Of a DNA stretch of 8,037 nucleotides, positions 1 through 6,374 are shown piece after piece. The stretch's first letter is position 1. Every line of letters starts with the position of its first letter. The notes below the pieces were generated by a model. The model saw only the letters and a list, made by a program, of their open reading frames with translations, ran no database searches and was not told where the DNA came from. Source of the DNA: Bacteroidota bacterium (GTDB lineage Bacteria; Bacteroidota; Rhodothermia; Balneolales; Balneolaceae); NCBI GenBank assembly GCA_024635465.1, contig JAGXIS010000067.1:1-8037 (forward strand), read 5' to 3'. A program made the translations under genes and the position numbers.

Positions 1-270
1 ACTGCCTCTGAAGTAGAGATCTTCATCCCAGGTAATCTTGTCATTCTCTATACCCAACTCATCGGATACTTTTAAAACGGTCTGTTTTGCTCTTAATGCC
101 GGAGAACAGATCAATTGGTCCGGAACAATATCCAGCTCTTTTAAATATCGTCCCATCCGCGGAGCATCTGTTATACCCCTTTCATTTAGAGGGCGATCAA
201 AATCTTTTAGAGAGCCCTCACTCCAAGATGATTTGGCGTGACGCATGATCAATATCTTTTTTAAACCCAT
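1..270 (-). CDS. sixA: SixA-type phosphohistidine phosphatase (histidine phosphatase superfamily), N-terminal part
   Basis: Reading the minus strand from the ATG at 270 gives 90 open codons that run off the left edge, so the C-terminus is missing. The protein begins MGLKKILIMRHAKSSW. The RHAKS element (Arg10, His11) is the SixA form of the RHG catalytic motif, in which His11 would carry the phosphate. DFDRPLNERG (residues 23-32) and CSPALRAKQT (55-64, with Arg60 as a phosphate-binding arginine) are the next conserved blocks. The second catalytic histidine lies beyond the window. SixA proteins are small cytosolic enzymes (about 160 residues) that dephosphorylate phosphohistidine, in E. coli on PTS-related phosphocarriers; the substrate in this organism is unknown. 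No Shine-Dalgarno sequence is visible. The gene lies 146 nt downstream of the MATE gene on the same strand, so co-transcription is possible but not shown. Confidence 0.88.
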   Translation of the reverse strand, partial: MGLKKILIMRHAKSSWSEGSLKDFDRPLNERGITDAPRMGRYLKELDIVPDQLICSPALRAKQTVLKVSDELGIENDKITWDEDLYFRGS

Positions 271-330
271 TGAGCTATTTAAATAGTTTTAGAGCTGAAC
301 GTTTTCAATTTTTGAAAAGTAAGCTCAAAT

Positions 331-360
331 ATATGTGATTTGAAAGGGAGTTTCACATAT
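331..360. repeat. Inverted repeat between the MATE and SixA genes
   Basis: ATATGTGA (331-338) and TCACATAT (353-360) are perfect 8-nt inverted arms around a 14-nt spacer. The element lies 56 nt downstream of the MATE stop codon and 60 nt upstream of the SixA start, both on the minus strand. It could be a weak hairpin or an operator for the SixA gene. The arms are AT-rich and no T-run follows on the minus strand, so it does not look like a standard intrinsic terminator. A second, smaller inverted repeat (TTTTCAA/TTGAAAA, 302-318) lies closer to the SixA start. No function is assigned. Confidence 0.3.
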
Positions 361-416
361 CTAAGTATCTATAGAGAAGACTTCCTTGTTTTTTGTTCAC
401 TTATTATTTTAACCTT

Positions 417-1721
417 TTATCCTTTTATATGTTCCATCACTGTCTTAGGAAGAAAGTAGGCCAATGCCACACCCCTGGATATCATAAAAAGTACCATCGC
501 CAACCAGAGACCGTGAACTCCAAAATAAATGGTACCGACATAGTACACCGGTAGAAAAATCAAAAATGTAGCTGCAAGCATCGTATTTCTCATAGGTTTG
601 GTTTCAGTAGCACCGATAAATACCCCATCCAATACATAACAGATACTTGAGACGAAAGGAGCAATGATCGTCCAAAAAAGCACCGTTTGGGCGAGTTCAA
701 TCACTTCAATATTATTCGTAAAAACATGTAGAATCTGATTGCCGCTGATAAAATAGATGATCGTGCCGGTTAGTCCCAATATCAAACCCCACCCCAATGA
801 GTAAAATATAGCTGAGCGGAGGGCTTTTTGATTACCGCTTCCCTTAAATTTACCCACCAGACTCTCAGCAGCATATGCAAAACCATCAATACCATAGGAG
901 GCTATAAACCAAAGCTGAAGCAGAATTGTGTTTGCGGCAAGTATCAAATCACCCTGTTTTGCAGATACCGCTGTAAAAAATGAGAATGTAAAGATTAGGC
1001 AGAGTGTGCGAATGAAAATATCGCGATTCACTGAAAAATATTTTATAAGCTCTGTCTTGTTGAATACCTCGTGTTTTAAATAGTATGAGAGGTATCGACG
1101 GTACCTTTTAAGAAACAAAACCAGTGCCAAACCTAACGCCAAATAGGTTGAAATAAGTGTCCCGTAAGCCACCCCATCCACATGCATTCCAAAACCATAG
1201 ATGAACATTATATTAAAAATGATATTTAACAGGTTGAGAGCGATAGTGATGATCATCGGGTATTTTGCATTTTGCATCCCCAGAAACCAACCATTGAGAC
1301 CATATAGTGCTAAAACTGCCGGTGCAGTAAGAATTCGGATATCATAATATACTTTTGTGAACTCTGCTACCTCCCCTGAACTTTCAATCAGGTACAAACT
1401 CAGTGAGATGATCGGGTTTTGAAGAAGTAAGATCAGGAGTCCAATGCTCATCGCTATAAACTGAACTCTGGCCAAAATCATCATCATCTCCATGCGGTCA
1501 CGTTTCCCATACTCTTGTGCCGTGAGTCCGGTTGTTCCCATTCTAAGGAAGCCAAATCCCCAGAAAATAAAATTAAAGATCACACTTCCTACTGCGAGTG
1601 CACCCAAATAATAAACATGATCTAAATGTCCGACTAATGCAGTATCAACCGCCCCCAATAGGGGTACAGACAGATTGCTGATAATGTTTGGAATTGCGAG
1701 TCTTAAAATGGGTTTATTCAA
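417..1721 (-). CDS. MATE family multidrug/Na+ (or H+) antiporter, DinF-like
   Basis: This 434-residue, strongly hydrophobic protein has about twelve predicted membrane segments, the normal MATE size and topology. The N-terminus (MNKPILRLAIPNIISNLSVP) followed by GAVDTALVGHL, with Asp26 in the first membrane helix, and FLRMGTTGLTAQEYG (residues 58-72) match the DinF branch. MATE proteins export cationic drugs or metabolites across the inner membrane, driven by sodium or proton gradients; the substrate here cannot be read from sequence. The start codon at 1721-1719 is TTG. It sits where the family normally begins, the frame stays open upstream, and I find no in-frame ATG for about 100 nt. No Shine-Dalgarno sequence is visible. 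The protein ends at HIKG, followed by TAA. The gene is divergent from the broken methyltransferase gene, with 93 nt between the two starts. Confidence 0.93.
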   Translation of the reverse strand: MNKPILRLAIPNIISNLSVPLLGAVDTALVGHLDHVYYLGALAVGSVIFNFIFWGFGFLRMGTTGLTAQEYGKRDRMEMMMILARVQFIAMSIGLLILLLQNPIISLSLYLIESSGEVAEFTKVYYDIRILTAPAVLALYGLNGWFLGMQNAKYPMIITIALNLLNIIFNIMFIYGFGMHVDGVAYGTLISTYLALGLALVLFLKRYRRYLSYYLKHEVFNKTELIKYFSVNRDIFIRTLCLIFTFSFFTAVSAKQGDLILAANTILLQLWFIASYGIDGFAYAAESLVGKFKGSGNQKALRSAIFYSLGWGLILGLTGTIIYFISGNQILHVFTNNIEVIELAQTVLFWTIIAPFVSSICYVLDGVFIGATETKPMRNTMLAATFLIFLPVYYVGTIYFGVHGLWLAMVLFMISRGVALAYFLPKTVMEHIKG

Positions 1722-1814
1722 ACCAATACAACGATAACAAGTTTTCAGGAGATTGTTTATTCTGTAACATACGGTTGTGAAATTATCGCTAAATCGACAC
1801 GAATAAAACAGTTT

Positions 1815-2040
1815 ATGGAATTAAGTTACTGGCTTAGCCGATGGAACAAAGGAAATGACAGCCCCCCCTTTTAGTGTGGATCCGGACGAAGTGAAACGCC
1901 TATTTTCCGAATATTCTGACATGCTATTACTCGAAAAGAACTCATTAGACATCCAAAAATTTGAAAAATTTCTAAATCGTGGCTTAAAAAGTGACTTAAT
2001 TGAATATTTATTGCTACTTTCAGGAAGGAAACCTATATAA
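1815..2040 (+). pseudogene. Remnant of a thiopurine S-methyltransferase-like gene, central domain deleted and frame broken
   Basis: From the ATG at 1815 one frame reads MELSYWLSRWNKGN, the N-terminal signature of thiopurine methyltransferases (TPMT; x-W-L-x-R-W-x-x-G, normally followed by GFH). It then hits TAG at 1872-1874. The next frame, open from ATG 1855 to TAA 2040, carries PPFSVDPDEVKRLFSEY followed by a segment rich in L, E and K. This matches the C-terminal end of TPMT, where a conserved GPPF block is followed by a helix of the pattern ExxRLF and the sequence runs to the C-terminus. The two parts meet at a run of seven C (1862-1868); removing one C would join the frames. Even then only about 73 residues remain of the usual 195-220, and everything that binds S-adenosylmethionine is absent. 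The gene is therefore very likely dead, although a 61-residue peptide from ATG 1855 could still be made. An assembly collapse is the main alternative. Confidence 0.75.
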
Positions 2041-2163
2041 ACCCTAATCAGTTTTAACTAATTGAATAGCTTAAATTAGAAAGTTGCATATCAGGGCGAC
2101 TGCATTTATTTTGATGCCTGAATATTTCTTTATCCAATATCGCTAACCAAGACATTTTCTCAC

Positions 2164-2640
2164 ATGAATTTAAATACACGAAATAATATCATAACCATCG
2201 TTTTAGCAGTAGTCATTGTTTTTTTAGCATGGTTCCTGTACCGCTCTATTGTTGATCCTTATCAAGAAGTTATTGAGGAGAGAATAATGGTTGAGCGAGA
2301 ACGGCACCGAATGGAATTGGTCCGCGACGTTCTTGTACAATACCGAACCAGAAGAGGAGATTTTCCTCCAACTGACGGTGGCCTCGATAGTTTAGTCACA
2401 TTCTTGCGTACAGACTCTCTGATGGCTGAACGTGGAGATTCACTCTTTACTTTCTTGCCGCCATCTAACTACAGCCCCGATTCTCTTATTTACTCACCCC
2501 GTGCTCCTTACAATCGTTTTGAGTATACATTAAATGATACGATCAGACCCGTACTCTACTTATTGGAAAATCCGGGCAGTGGTGATCGCATTGGAGATTT
2601 GGAAAGAACAACAATGCTCAACGCACCAAACTGGAACTAA
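2164..2640 (+). CDS. Membrane-anchored protein with GspG-like periplasmic domain, function unknown
   Basis: The 158-residue protein has a short polar N-terminus, one membrane helix (about residues 9-26) and a charged helical stretch likely to form a short coiled coil (about 33-60). The rest is probably periplasmic. VLVQYRTRRGDFPPTDGGLDSLV (from residue 56) resembles the type II secretion pseudopilin GspG just after its long helix, where a Gly-x-[FY]-P-x-T-x-x-G-Leu pattern is typical. SPRAPYNRFEYTL (111-123) and the closing stretch to NAPNW (153-157) sit where GspG has its DPWGxPY and final NW motifs. The GspG calcium-site acidic pattern is not clear. No prepilin peptidase site (G followed by F-T-L-x-E) exists, so it would not be processed as a pilin. 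The stop codon directly abuts the next ATG, so the two genes are probably translationally coupled and may work together. The resemblance is my reading of motifs, not a search result. Confidence 0.8.
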   Translation: MNLNTRNNIITIVLAVVIVFLAWFLYRSIVDPYQEVIEERIMVERERHRMELVRDVLVQYRTRRGDFPPTDGGLDSLVTFLRTDSLMAERGDSLFTFLPPSNYSPDSLIYSPRAPYNRFEYTLNDTIRPVLYLLENPGSGDRIGDLERTTMLNAPNWN

Positions 2641-3519
2641 ATGGAACCCGTGCAGTCATGTTTAGGCGTTTGCTACACGGGTAATCATCTATTTTACTCA
2701 GTTAATCAACCGGAACGGAATGGACAGCTGGCCCGAATTGGCAGTATTGATTTCAATTTCGACGTTGGTAAGGCGATCATAACGGGTAATGTTGTCGGTT
2801 TTCCCGCTCTCAAAAGTTCTCTCGAGCAGATCAAAAAGGAGTACAAATGTGATACTGTAAAGATATTGGCTCCTGCCTCAGAAGAGTGCTGGTCTGTTGT
2901 CCCAAGATCCGTTTATGAAGATTCAACCGAAAGAGAGGCTCATGTTCAGTTGATGATGCGAGGATCAGACCGCAATCAAGTGCAGGTCATGTGGCACAAC
3001 ATCAGTAATACGGACACCAAACTGCTGCTTTTAAGAGACAGTGACTCGATGACCGGTTTTGATGAACTCTTCAAATCTTTCAACAGCAGTGAATATGTTT
3101 CTGATTTTGAGTTGGGTATGGATTGGCAACAGCATACACAAAATCGGGGTTCCTTTGTGATGCTTCACTGTATGGAAAATGTGTTGACCGTGAGCTCCTT
3201 CATACTCGGTAAATTACGTGGCACGACATTCCTCGAATTTGAAACCTTAGCCGATCTGCCTTATCTCTGGAGTCTCTATTCTGAAAAATTGCCCTGGGTA
3301 AGTGGAATGCATGATGATGCCTTCATTTTTGGGGAGTACGGGAAAAAAGTTTCTGAGATGATGCAATCCTTTTGGTATGACCATGGTACCCTTCACTTTC
3401 TAGATTCACTCTCAGCAATGAAAGTGGATGCCCGAGAAAAAACGTATGGGTTCCGCCTTGAAAGTGCTTTTCCGGCTATTATCATGAGTCTGAACCAGGA
3501 TGTTAAAGAAACAGCGTAA
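2641..3519 (+). CDS. DUF3822-like protein with predicted PilM/actin-like (ASKHA) fold
   Basis: This 292-residue soluble protein lacks a signal peptide and membrane segments. I assign it to the DUF3822 type mainly because that family sits immediately upstream of rsmD in many Bacteroidota, and because its layout fits. It opens with a short beta-strand pattern (CLGVCYTGNHLFYSV), has a first half ending in KILAPASEECWSVVPRSVY, and a second subdomain starting near GSFVMLHCMENVLTVSSF. That recalls the two-lobed actin-like fold of PilM and GspL cytoplasmic domains. The canonical nucleotide-binding DxG loops are not visible, so ATP binding is doubtful. The ATG at 2641 follows the previous stop codon with no gap (TAAATG) and the stop shares one base with the rsmD start (TAATG), indicating one coupled transcript. 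The function is unknown; a cytoplasmic partner of the upstream membrane protein is a guess. Confidence 0.8.
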   Translation: MEPVQSCLGVCYTGNHLFYSVNQPERNGQLARIGSIDFNFDVGKAIITGNVVGFPALKSSLEQIKKEYKCDTVKILAPASEECWSVVPRSVYEDSTEREAHVQLMMRGSDRNQVQVMWHNISNTDTKLLLLRDSDSMTGFDELFKSFNSSEYVSDFELGMDWQQHTQNRGSFVMLHCMENVLTVSSFILGKLRGTTFLEFETLADLPYLWSLYSEKLPWVSGMHDDAFIFGEYGKKVSEMMQSFWYDHGTLHFLDSLSAMKVDAREKTYGFRLESAFPAIIMSLNQDVKETA

Positions 3520-4070
3520 TGAGAATCATCACGGGAAAACTGAAAGGGCGAAATGTACCGATTCCCAATACCGGGTTGTTACGCCCTACGTCAGACCGCA
3601 CTAAAGAAGGTCTCTTTTCAGTAATCGATGCGCGTACCTATTTTGACAGAACCAGAGTTTTAGACCTCTTTGCAGGCAGTGGTAACCTGGGATTTGAAGC
3701 CATTTCAAGAGGATCTGAGCATTGCCTGTTTGTAGACTCTGAAGCGGGACACACCAAGATGATCGAAAAAACAGCTGCTCAGTTTGGGATTACGGATAAG
3801 ATCACTGTTTTAACCGCCAATGTTGAAATCTTTTTGGAGAAAACGTACGGCCAGTTCGATATCATATTTGCAGATCCACCCTACGATTACTACAAAATGG
3901 CTGAAATGATTGATGTAGTTCTTCAAAATAATTGGCTTACCGATGATGGATGGTTTGTACTTGAACATGATAAAAGACACAATTTTTCCGATCATCAACA
4001 TTGTGTTTTTGCAAAACCGTACGGAAGAACCATTGTTAGTATTTTTAAACTGAACAGTGTAGATTTCTAG
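3519..4070 (+). CDS. rsmD: 16S rRNA (guanine(966)-N(2))-methyltransferase RsmD
   Basis: RsmD transfers a methyl group from S-adenosylmethionine to N2 of G966 in 16S rRNA during 30S assembly in the cytosol. The 183-residue length is typical. The N-terminal family signature MRIITGKLKGRNVPIP is followed by LRPTSDRTKEGLFSVI (21-36), the region that contacts RNA. The AdoMet-binding motif I is VLDLFAGSGNLGFEA (47-61), an acidic residue at the end of strand 2 is Asp73 in LFVDSE, and the catalytic motif IV is DPPY (119-122). The start codon overlaps the last base of the upstream stop. coaD follows after 78 nt, an arrangement common in many bacteria, where rsmD and coaD are neighbours. Confidence 0.97.
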   Translation: MRIITGKLKGRNVPIPNTGLLRPTSDRTKEGLFSVIDARTYFDRTRVLDLFAGSGNLGFEAISRGSEHCLFVDSEAGHTKMIEKTAAQFGITDKITVLTANVEIFLEKTYGQFDIIFADPPYDYYKMAEMIDVVLQNNWLTDDGWFVLEHDKRHNFSDHQHCVFAKPYGRTIVSIFKLNSVDF

Positions 4071-4124
4071 AAATCCCTGTTCATACAGGTTCGTAGTCCA
4101 ATTGATCCCGAAAAAATGACTATC

Positions 4125-4138
4125 TTCTGATATCAGAA
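4125..4138. promoter_or_regulatory. 14-bp perfect palindrome just upstream of coaD
   Basis: TTCTGATATCAGAA is a perfect palindrome ending 10 nt before the coaD start codon, in the 78-nt rsmD-coaD gap. Its position would suit an operator or a hairpin affecting initiation. By chance alone, a 14-bp palindrome is expected about once in 16 kb of random sequence, so its presence in 8 kb is not significant in itself. I report it only because of its location and assign no regulator. Confidence 0.22.
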
Positions 4139-4148
4139 AAACAATGTC

Positions 4149-4637
4149 ATGAAAAACTCCGCAATCTATCCCGGTTCATTCGATCCACTCACCAATGGTC
4201 ACCTCGACATATTGGAGCGTGCCGCGAAAATGTTCGAGAAAGTCTATGTAACCGTTGCCGTAAATAATAAAAAAACAGCTGTTTTTTCCGGGGATGAGAG
4301 AGTTTCGCTCATTGAGGAAGCCATTCAGGATAAGGAGTGGAAAAATAAAATTGAAATTGAACAATTCACCGGCTTACTCATCGATTATGCCCGTAAGAAA
4401 AAGGTGAATATCCTGTTAAGAGGCGTACGTCAGATCTCTGACTTTGAATATGAGTTCAGAATGGCCTTGACAAACAGACGGCTTGCACCTGAGATTGACA
4501 CCCTCTTTCTGATGCCGGATGAGCAACTTACTTTTATATCAGCTACCATCGTTAAAGAGGTAGCCGCATGGGGAGGAGATCTGAGCAGTTTTGTGCCCAA
4601 ACATGTGGCGAAAGCGCTCAGGAAAAAGTACGCTTAA
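4149..4637 (+). CDS. coaD: Phosphopantetheine adenylyltransferase (PPAT)
   Basis: CoaD catalyses the penultimate step of coenzyme A synthesis, transferring AMP from ATP to 4'-phosphopantetheine to give dephospho-CoA and pyrophosphate. The 162-residue length is standard. The nucleotidyltransferase signature is AIYPGSFDPLTNGHLDI (5-21), including the T/HxGH motif as TNGH (15-18). Lys41/Lys42 follow VNNKK. RGVRQISDFEYE (91-102) is the conserved substrate and ATP-binding block, and ISATIVKE (130-137) is the family's ISSTxVKE signature with one Ser-to-Ala change. All expected active-site elements are present, so the enzyme should be functional and is probably essential. The start overlaps a tiny out-of-frame ATG-TCA-TGA at 4144-4152. 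Confidence 0.98.
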   Translation: MKNSAIYPGSFDPLTNGHLDILERAAKMFEKVYVTVAVNNKKTAVFSGDERVSLIEEAIQDKEWKNKIEIEQFTGLLIDYARKKKVNILLRGVRQISDFEYEFRMALTNRRLAPEIDTLFLMPDEQLTFISATIVKEVAAWGGDLSSFVPKHVAKALRKKYA

Positions 4638-4752
4638 AATTAGTTGGGAATTACTTTAACCTTTCACCACTTCCCTGTTCTGCACGAAATATTCAAGAAT
4701 TCTTATCTCATTTGTCAGATCTAATTTCTTATATTTAAAAAAATAGAACACA

Positions 4753-5961
4753 ATGATGAAAAACGGCATGATCTCCAAACTGGCTAAGAATATCTCCCCC
4801 TCTGAAACTTTAAAAATTTCGGCCAAAGCTAAAGAACTGGCCAGAAGCGGTGCCTCCATCATTTCCCTCAGTGCCGGGGAACCCGACTTCAAAACGCCTG
4901 CACACATCTGTAACGCCGCAATCACAGCCATCACAGATGGCTTTCATGGGTACACGATGAATACAGGCATGCCGGAGCTCAGGGAAGCGATCTGTAAGAA
5001 ACTTCTTCAAGAAAATCGATTGCGATTTGAACCAAGCCAAATTGTTGTCTCAAATGGAGCAAAACAGTCGATCGGTTTTGCCCTGCTTGCCACTATCGAT
5101 CCGGGCGATGAGGTTGTGATACCTGCCCCATATTGGGTATCCTATCCGGAAATGGTAAAAATGGCAGGCGGCGTCCCTGTTGTAGCGAAGACTCTTTTTA
5201 ATAACAATTATAAATTAACACCAAAACAACTGGATGACTCTTTAAACGAGAAGACCAAAGGCCTCATTCTCTGTTCACCATCAAATCCAACCGGTGCCTG
5301 CTATACACGCAAAGAACTGAAAGAGCTCGCTGATGTTCTGGACAATTATCCGGATGTTTTGATTTTCTCAGATGAAATTTATGAATACATCGTTTTTGAT
5401 GAAGAACATACCGGCATTCTAAATGCCGCCCCTCATCTAATCGATCGAACCGTCGTGATTAATGGTTTTTCAAAAGGTTTTGCCATGACCGGCTGGCGTC
5501 TCGGTTATATGGCCGGTCCACAGGAAATTGCAAATGCTGTCGCTAAAATTCAGAGCCAGGAAACCTCAGCTCCGTCATCAATTTCTCAAAAAGCCGGATT
5601 GGCTGCATATACGGGAACCATGAAACCGGTTGAAGAGATGCGAGAGTCATTCAAAAAAAGGCGTGACTATATCGTTGCTGCCCTGAAATCAATCGAAGGA
5701 ATTAAATGTTTCGTTCCATCCGGTGCTTTTTATGTATTCCCTGATATCCACGCATTTTTAGGGTTAAAAACGCCCGAAGGCGTAACTATTGAGACTAGTA
5801 CAGATCTTTCGCTCTATCTGTTAGAACAACAGGGTGTTGCCGTTGTGCCCGGAGATGCTTTTGGCGAACCCGATGGGATTCGATTGAGTTATGCAGCATC
5901 CATGGATGATCTGAAAGAAGCCATCCAAAGAATTAAAGATGGCTTATCATCACTCTCCTGA
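4753..5961 (+). CDS. Pyridoxal-phosphate-dependent aminotransferase, class I (Ib-type aspartate/prephenate aminotransferase)
   Basis: This 402-residue cytosolic enzyme has the complete fold-type I aminotransferase motif set. AGEPDFKTP (41-49) and HGYTMNTGMPELREAI (65-80) form the N-terminal substrate region. SPSNPTG (175-181) holds Asn178, SDEIY (206-210) holds Asp207 and Tyr210, FSKGFAMTGWRLGY (239-252) holds the Schiff-base Lys241 and Arg249, and Arg377 in IRLSYA should bind the substrate alpha-carboxylate. The sequence style is that of subgroup Ib aspartate aminotransferases, which interconvert aspartate and glutamate with their oxo acids and in several bacteria also transaminate prephenate to arogenate. 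Which activity dominates here cannot be decided by eye. Two Met codons open the frame (4753, 4756) and a third lies at 4768; residue numbers use the first. Gaps of 115 and 146 nt on either side suggest it is transcribed on its own. Confidence 0.95.
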   Translation: MMKNGMISKLAKNISPSETLKISAKAKELARSGASIISLSAGEPDFKTPAHICNAAITAITDGFHGYTMNTGMPELREAICKKLLQENRLRFEPSQIVVSNGAKQSIGFALLATIDPGDEVVIPAPYWVSYPEMVKMAGGVPVVAKTLFNNNYKLTPKQLDDSLNEKTKGLILCSPSNPTGACYTRKELKELADVLDNYPDVLIFSDEIYEYIVFDEEHTGILNAAPHLIDRTVVINGFSKGFAMTGWRLGYMAGPQEIANAVAKIQSQETSAPSSISQKAGLAAYTGTMKPVEEMRESFKKRRDYIVAALKSIEGIKCFVPSGAFYVFPDIHAFLGLKTPEGVTIETSTDLSLYLLEQQGVAVVPGDAFGEPDGIRLSYAASMDDLKEAIQRIKDGLSSLS

Positions 5962-6107
5962 AGGGTACATTTTTTTCCTGACATGATGCGCAGAAATTCC
6001 TTTTTGGCACATTTACTGCTTTAAAGTTGTCACGAGAAATCAACAGAGTTTTATATGTTGACTCCTCAACCATCATCATATATGATCCAATAATAAATTT
6101 ATAAACA

Positions 6108-6374
6108 ATGCCTACATACGAGTATCAACGAGAAGACGGTACAACATTTGAAATAACACAGAGCATAAACGATGAAAGACTCAAAACCTGCCCTGAAACA
6201 GGTCAGGCTGTGAAACGAATTATTTCGGGTGGGGGCGGAGTAGTCTATAAGGGTACCGGGTGGTATGTTACTGACTACAAAAACGGTGGCAAACCAAAAA
6301 AGGAGAATGGCAATGTGAAAGAGGCAGAGTCCAAACCGGAGTCTGCAGAGAAAAAAACTGATGACACAAAATAA
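6108..6374 (+). CDS. FmdB-like small protein with degenerate zinc ribbon
   Basis: The 88-residue protein opens with MPTYEYQREDGTTFEITQS, which matches the FmdB/CxxC_CXXC_SSSS regulatory-protein family (usual form MPxYEYxCxxCGxxFE). Here the first CxxC is replaced by Arg-Glu-Asp-Gly, and the second pair, normally CPxCG, reads CPETG, leaving only Cys28. Zinc binding by the usual four cysteines is therefore impossible. The downstream KRIISGGGGVVYKGTGWYVTDY block (36-57), the family's Gly-rich segment and its F/W-Y-x-T-D-Y element, is well preserved, followed by a Lys/Glu-rich, probably disordered tail. The strong conservation around the lost cysteines suggests a stable variant, not decay. The 3' end overlaps the next gene by 14 nt, so the two are likely co-expressed. 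Function is unknown; FmdB itself was linked to regulation of amide utilisation. Confidence 0.88.
   Translation: MPTYEYQREDGTTFEITQSINDERLKTCPETGQAVKRIISGGGGVVYKGTGWYVTDYKNGGKPKKENGNVKEAESKPESAEKKTDDTK

Noticed and set aside
38..241. Open frame on the plus strand at the left end
   Set aside because: It lies antisense to the SixA-type gene, whose minus-strand translation shows clear RHG-family motifs.
1855..2040. Independent 61-residue hypothetical gene
   Set aside because: Its sequence matches the C-terminal end of thiopurine methyltransferases and the matching N-terminus lies just upstream in another frame, so it is better described as part of a broken gene.
2088..2125. Possible terminator hairpin (ATATCAGGGC / GCCTGAATAT) after the methyltransferase remnant
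   Set aside because: The stem needs two bulges and an 18-nt loop, and the T-run that follows is interrupted.
4076..4089. Small hairpin CCTGT-TCAT-ACAGG after rsmD
   Set aside because: A 5-bp stem with no T-run is too weak to call a terminator.
4695..4704. Palindrome AAGAATTCTT between coaD and the aminotransferase
   Set aside because: Short and AT-rich; expected by chance.
4700..4752. Bacteroidota-type promoter (TTTG at 4711, TATATTTA at 4730) before the aminotransferase gene
   Set aside because: The spacing of 15 nt is shorter than the usual ~19-21 and the -7 element departs from TAnnTTTG, so I could not support the call.
4656..4934. Minus-strand open frame with hydrophobic stretches
   Set aside because: It mostly overlaps the start of the clearly coding aminotransferase gene and shows no family motif.
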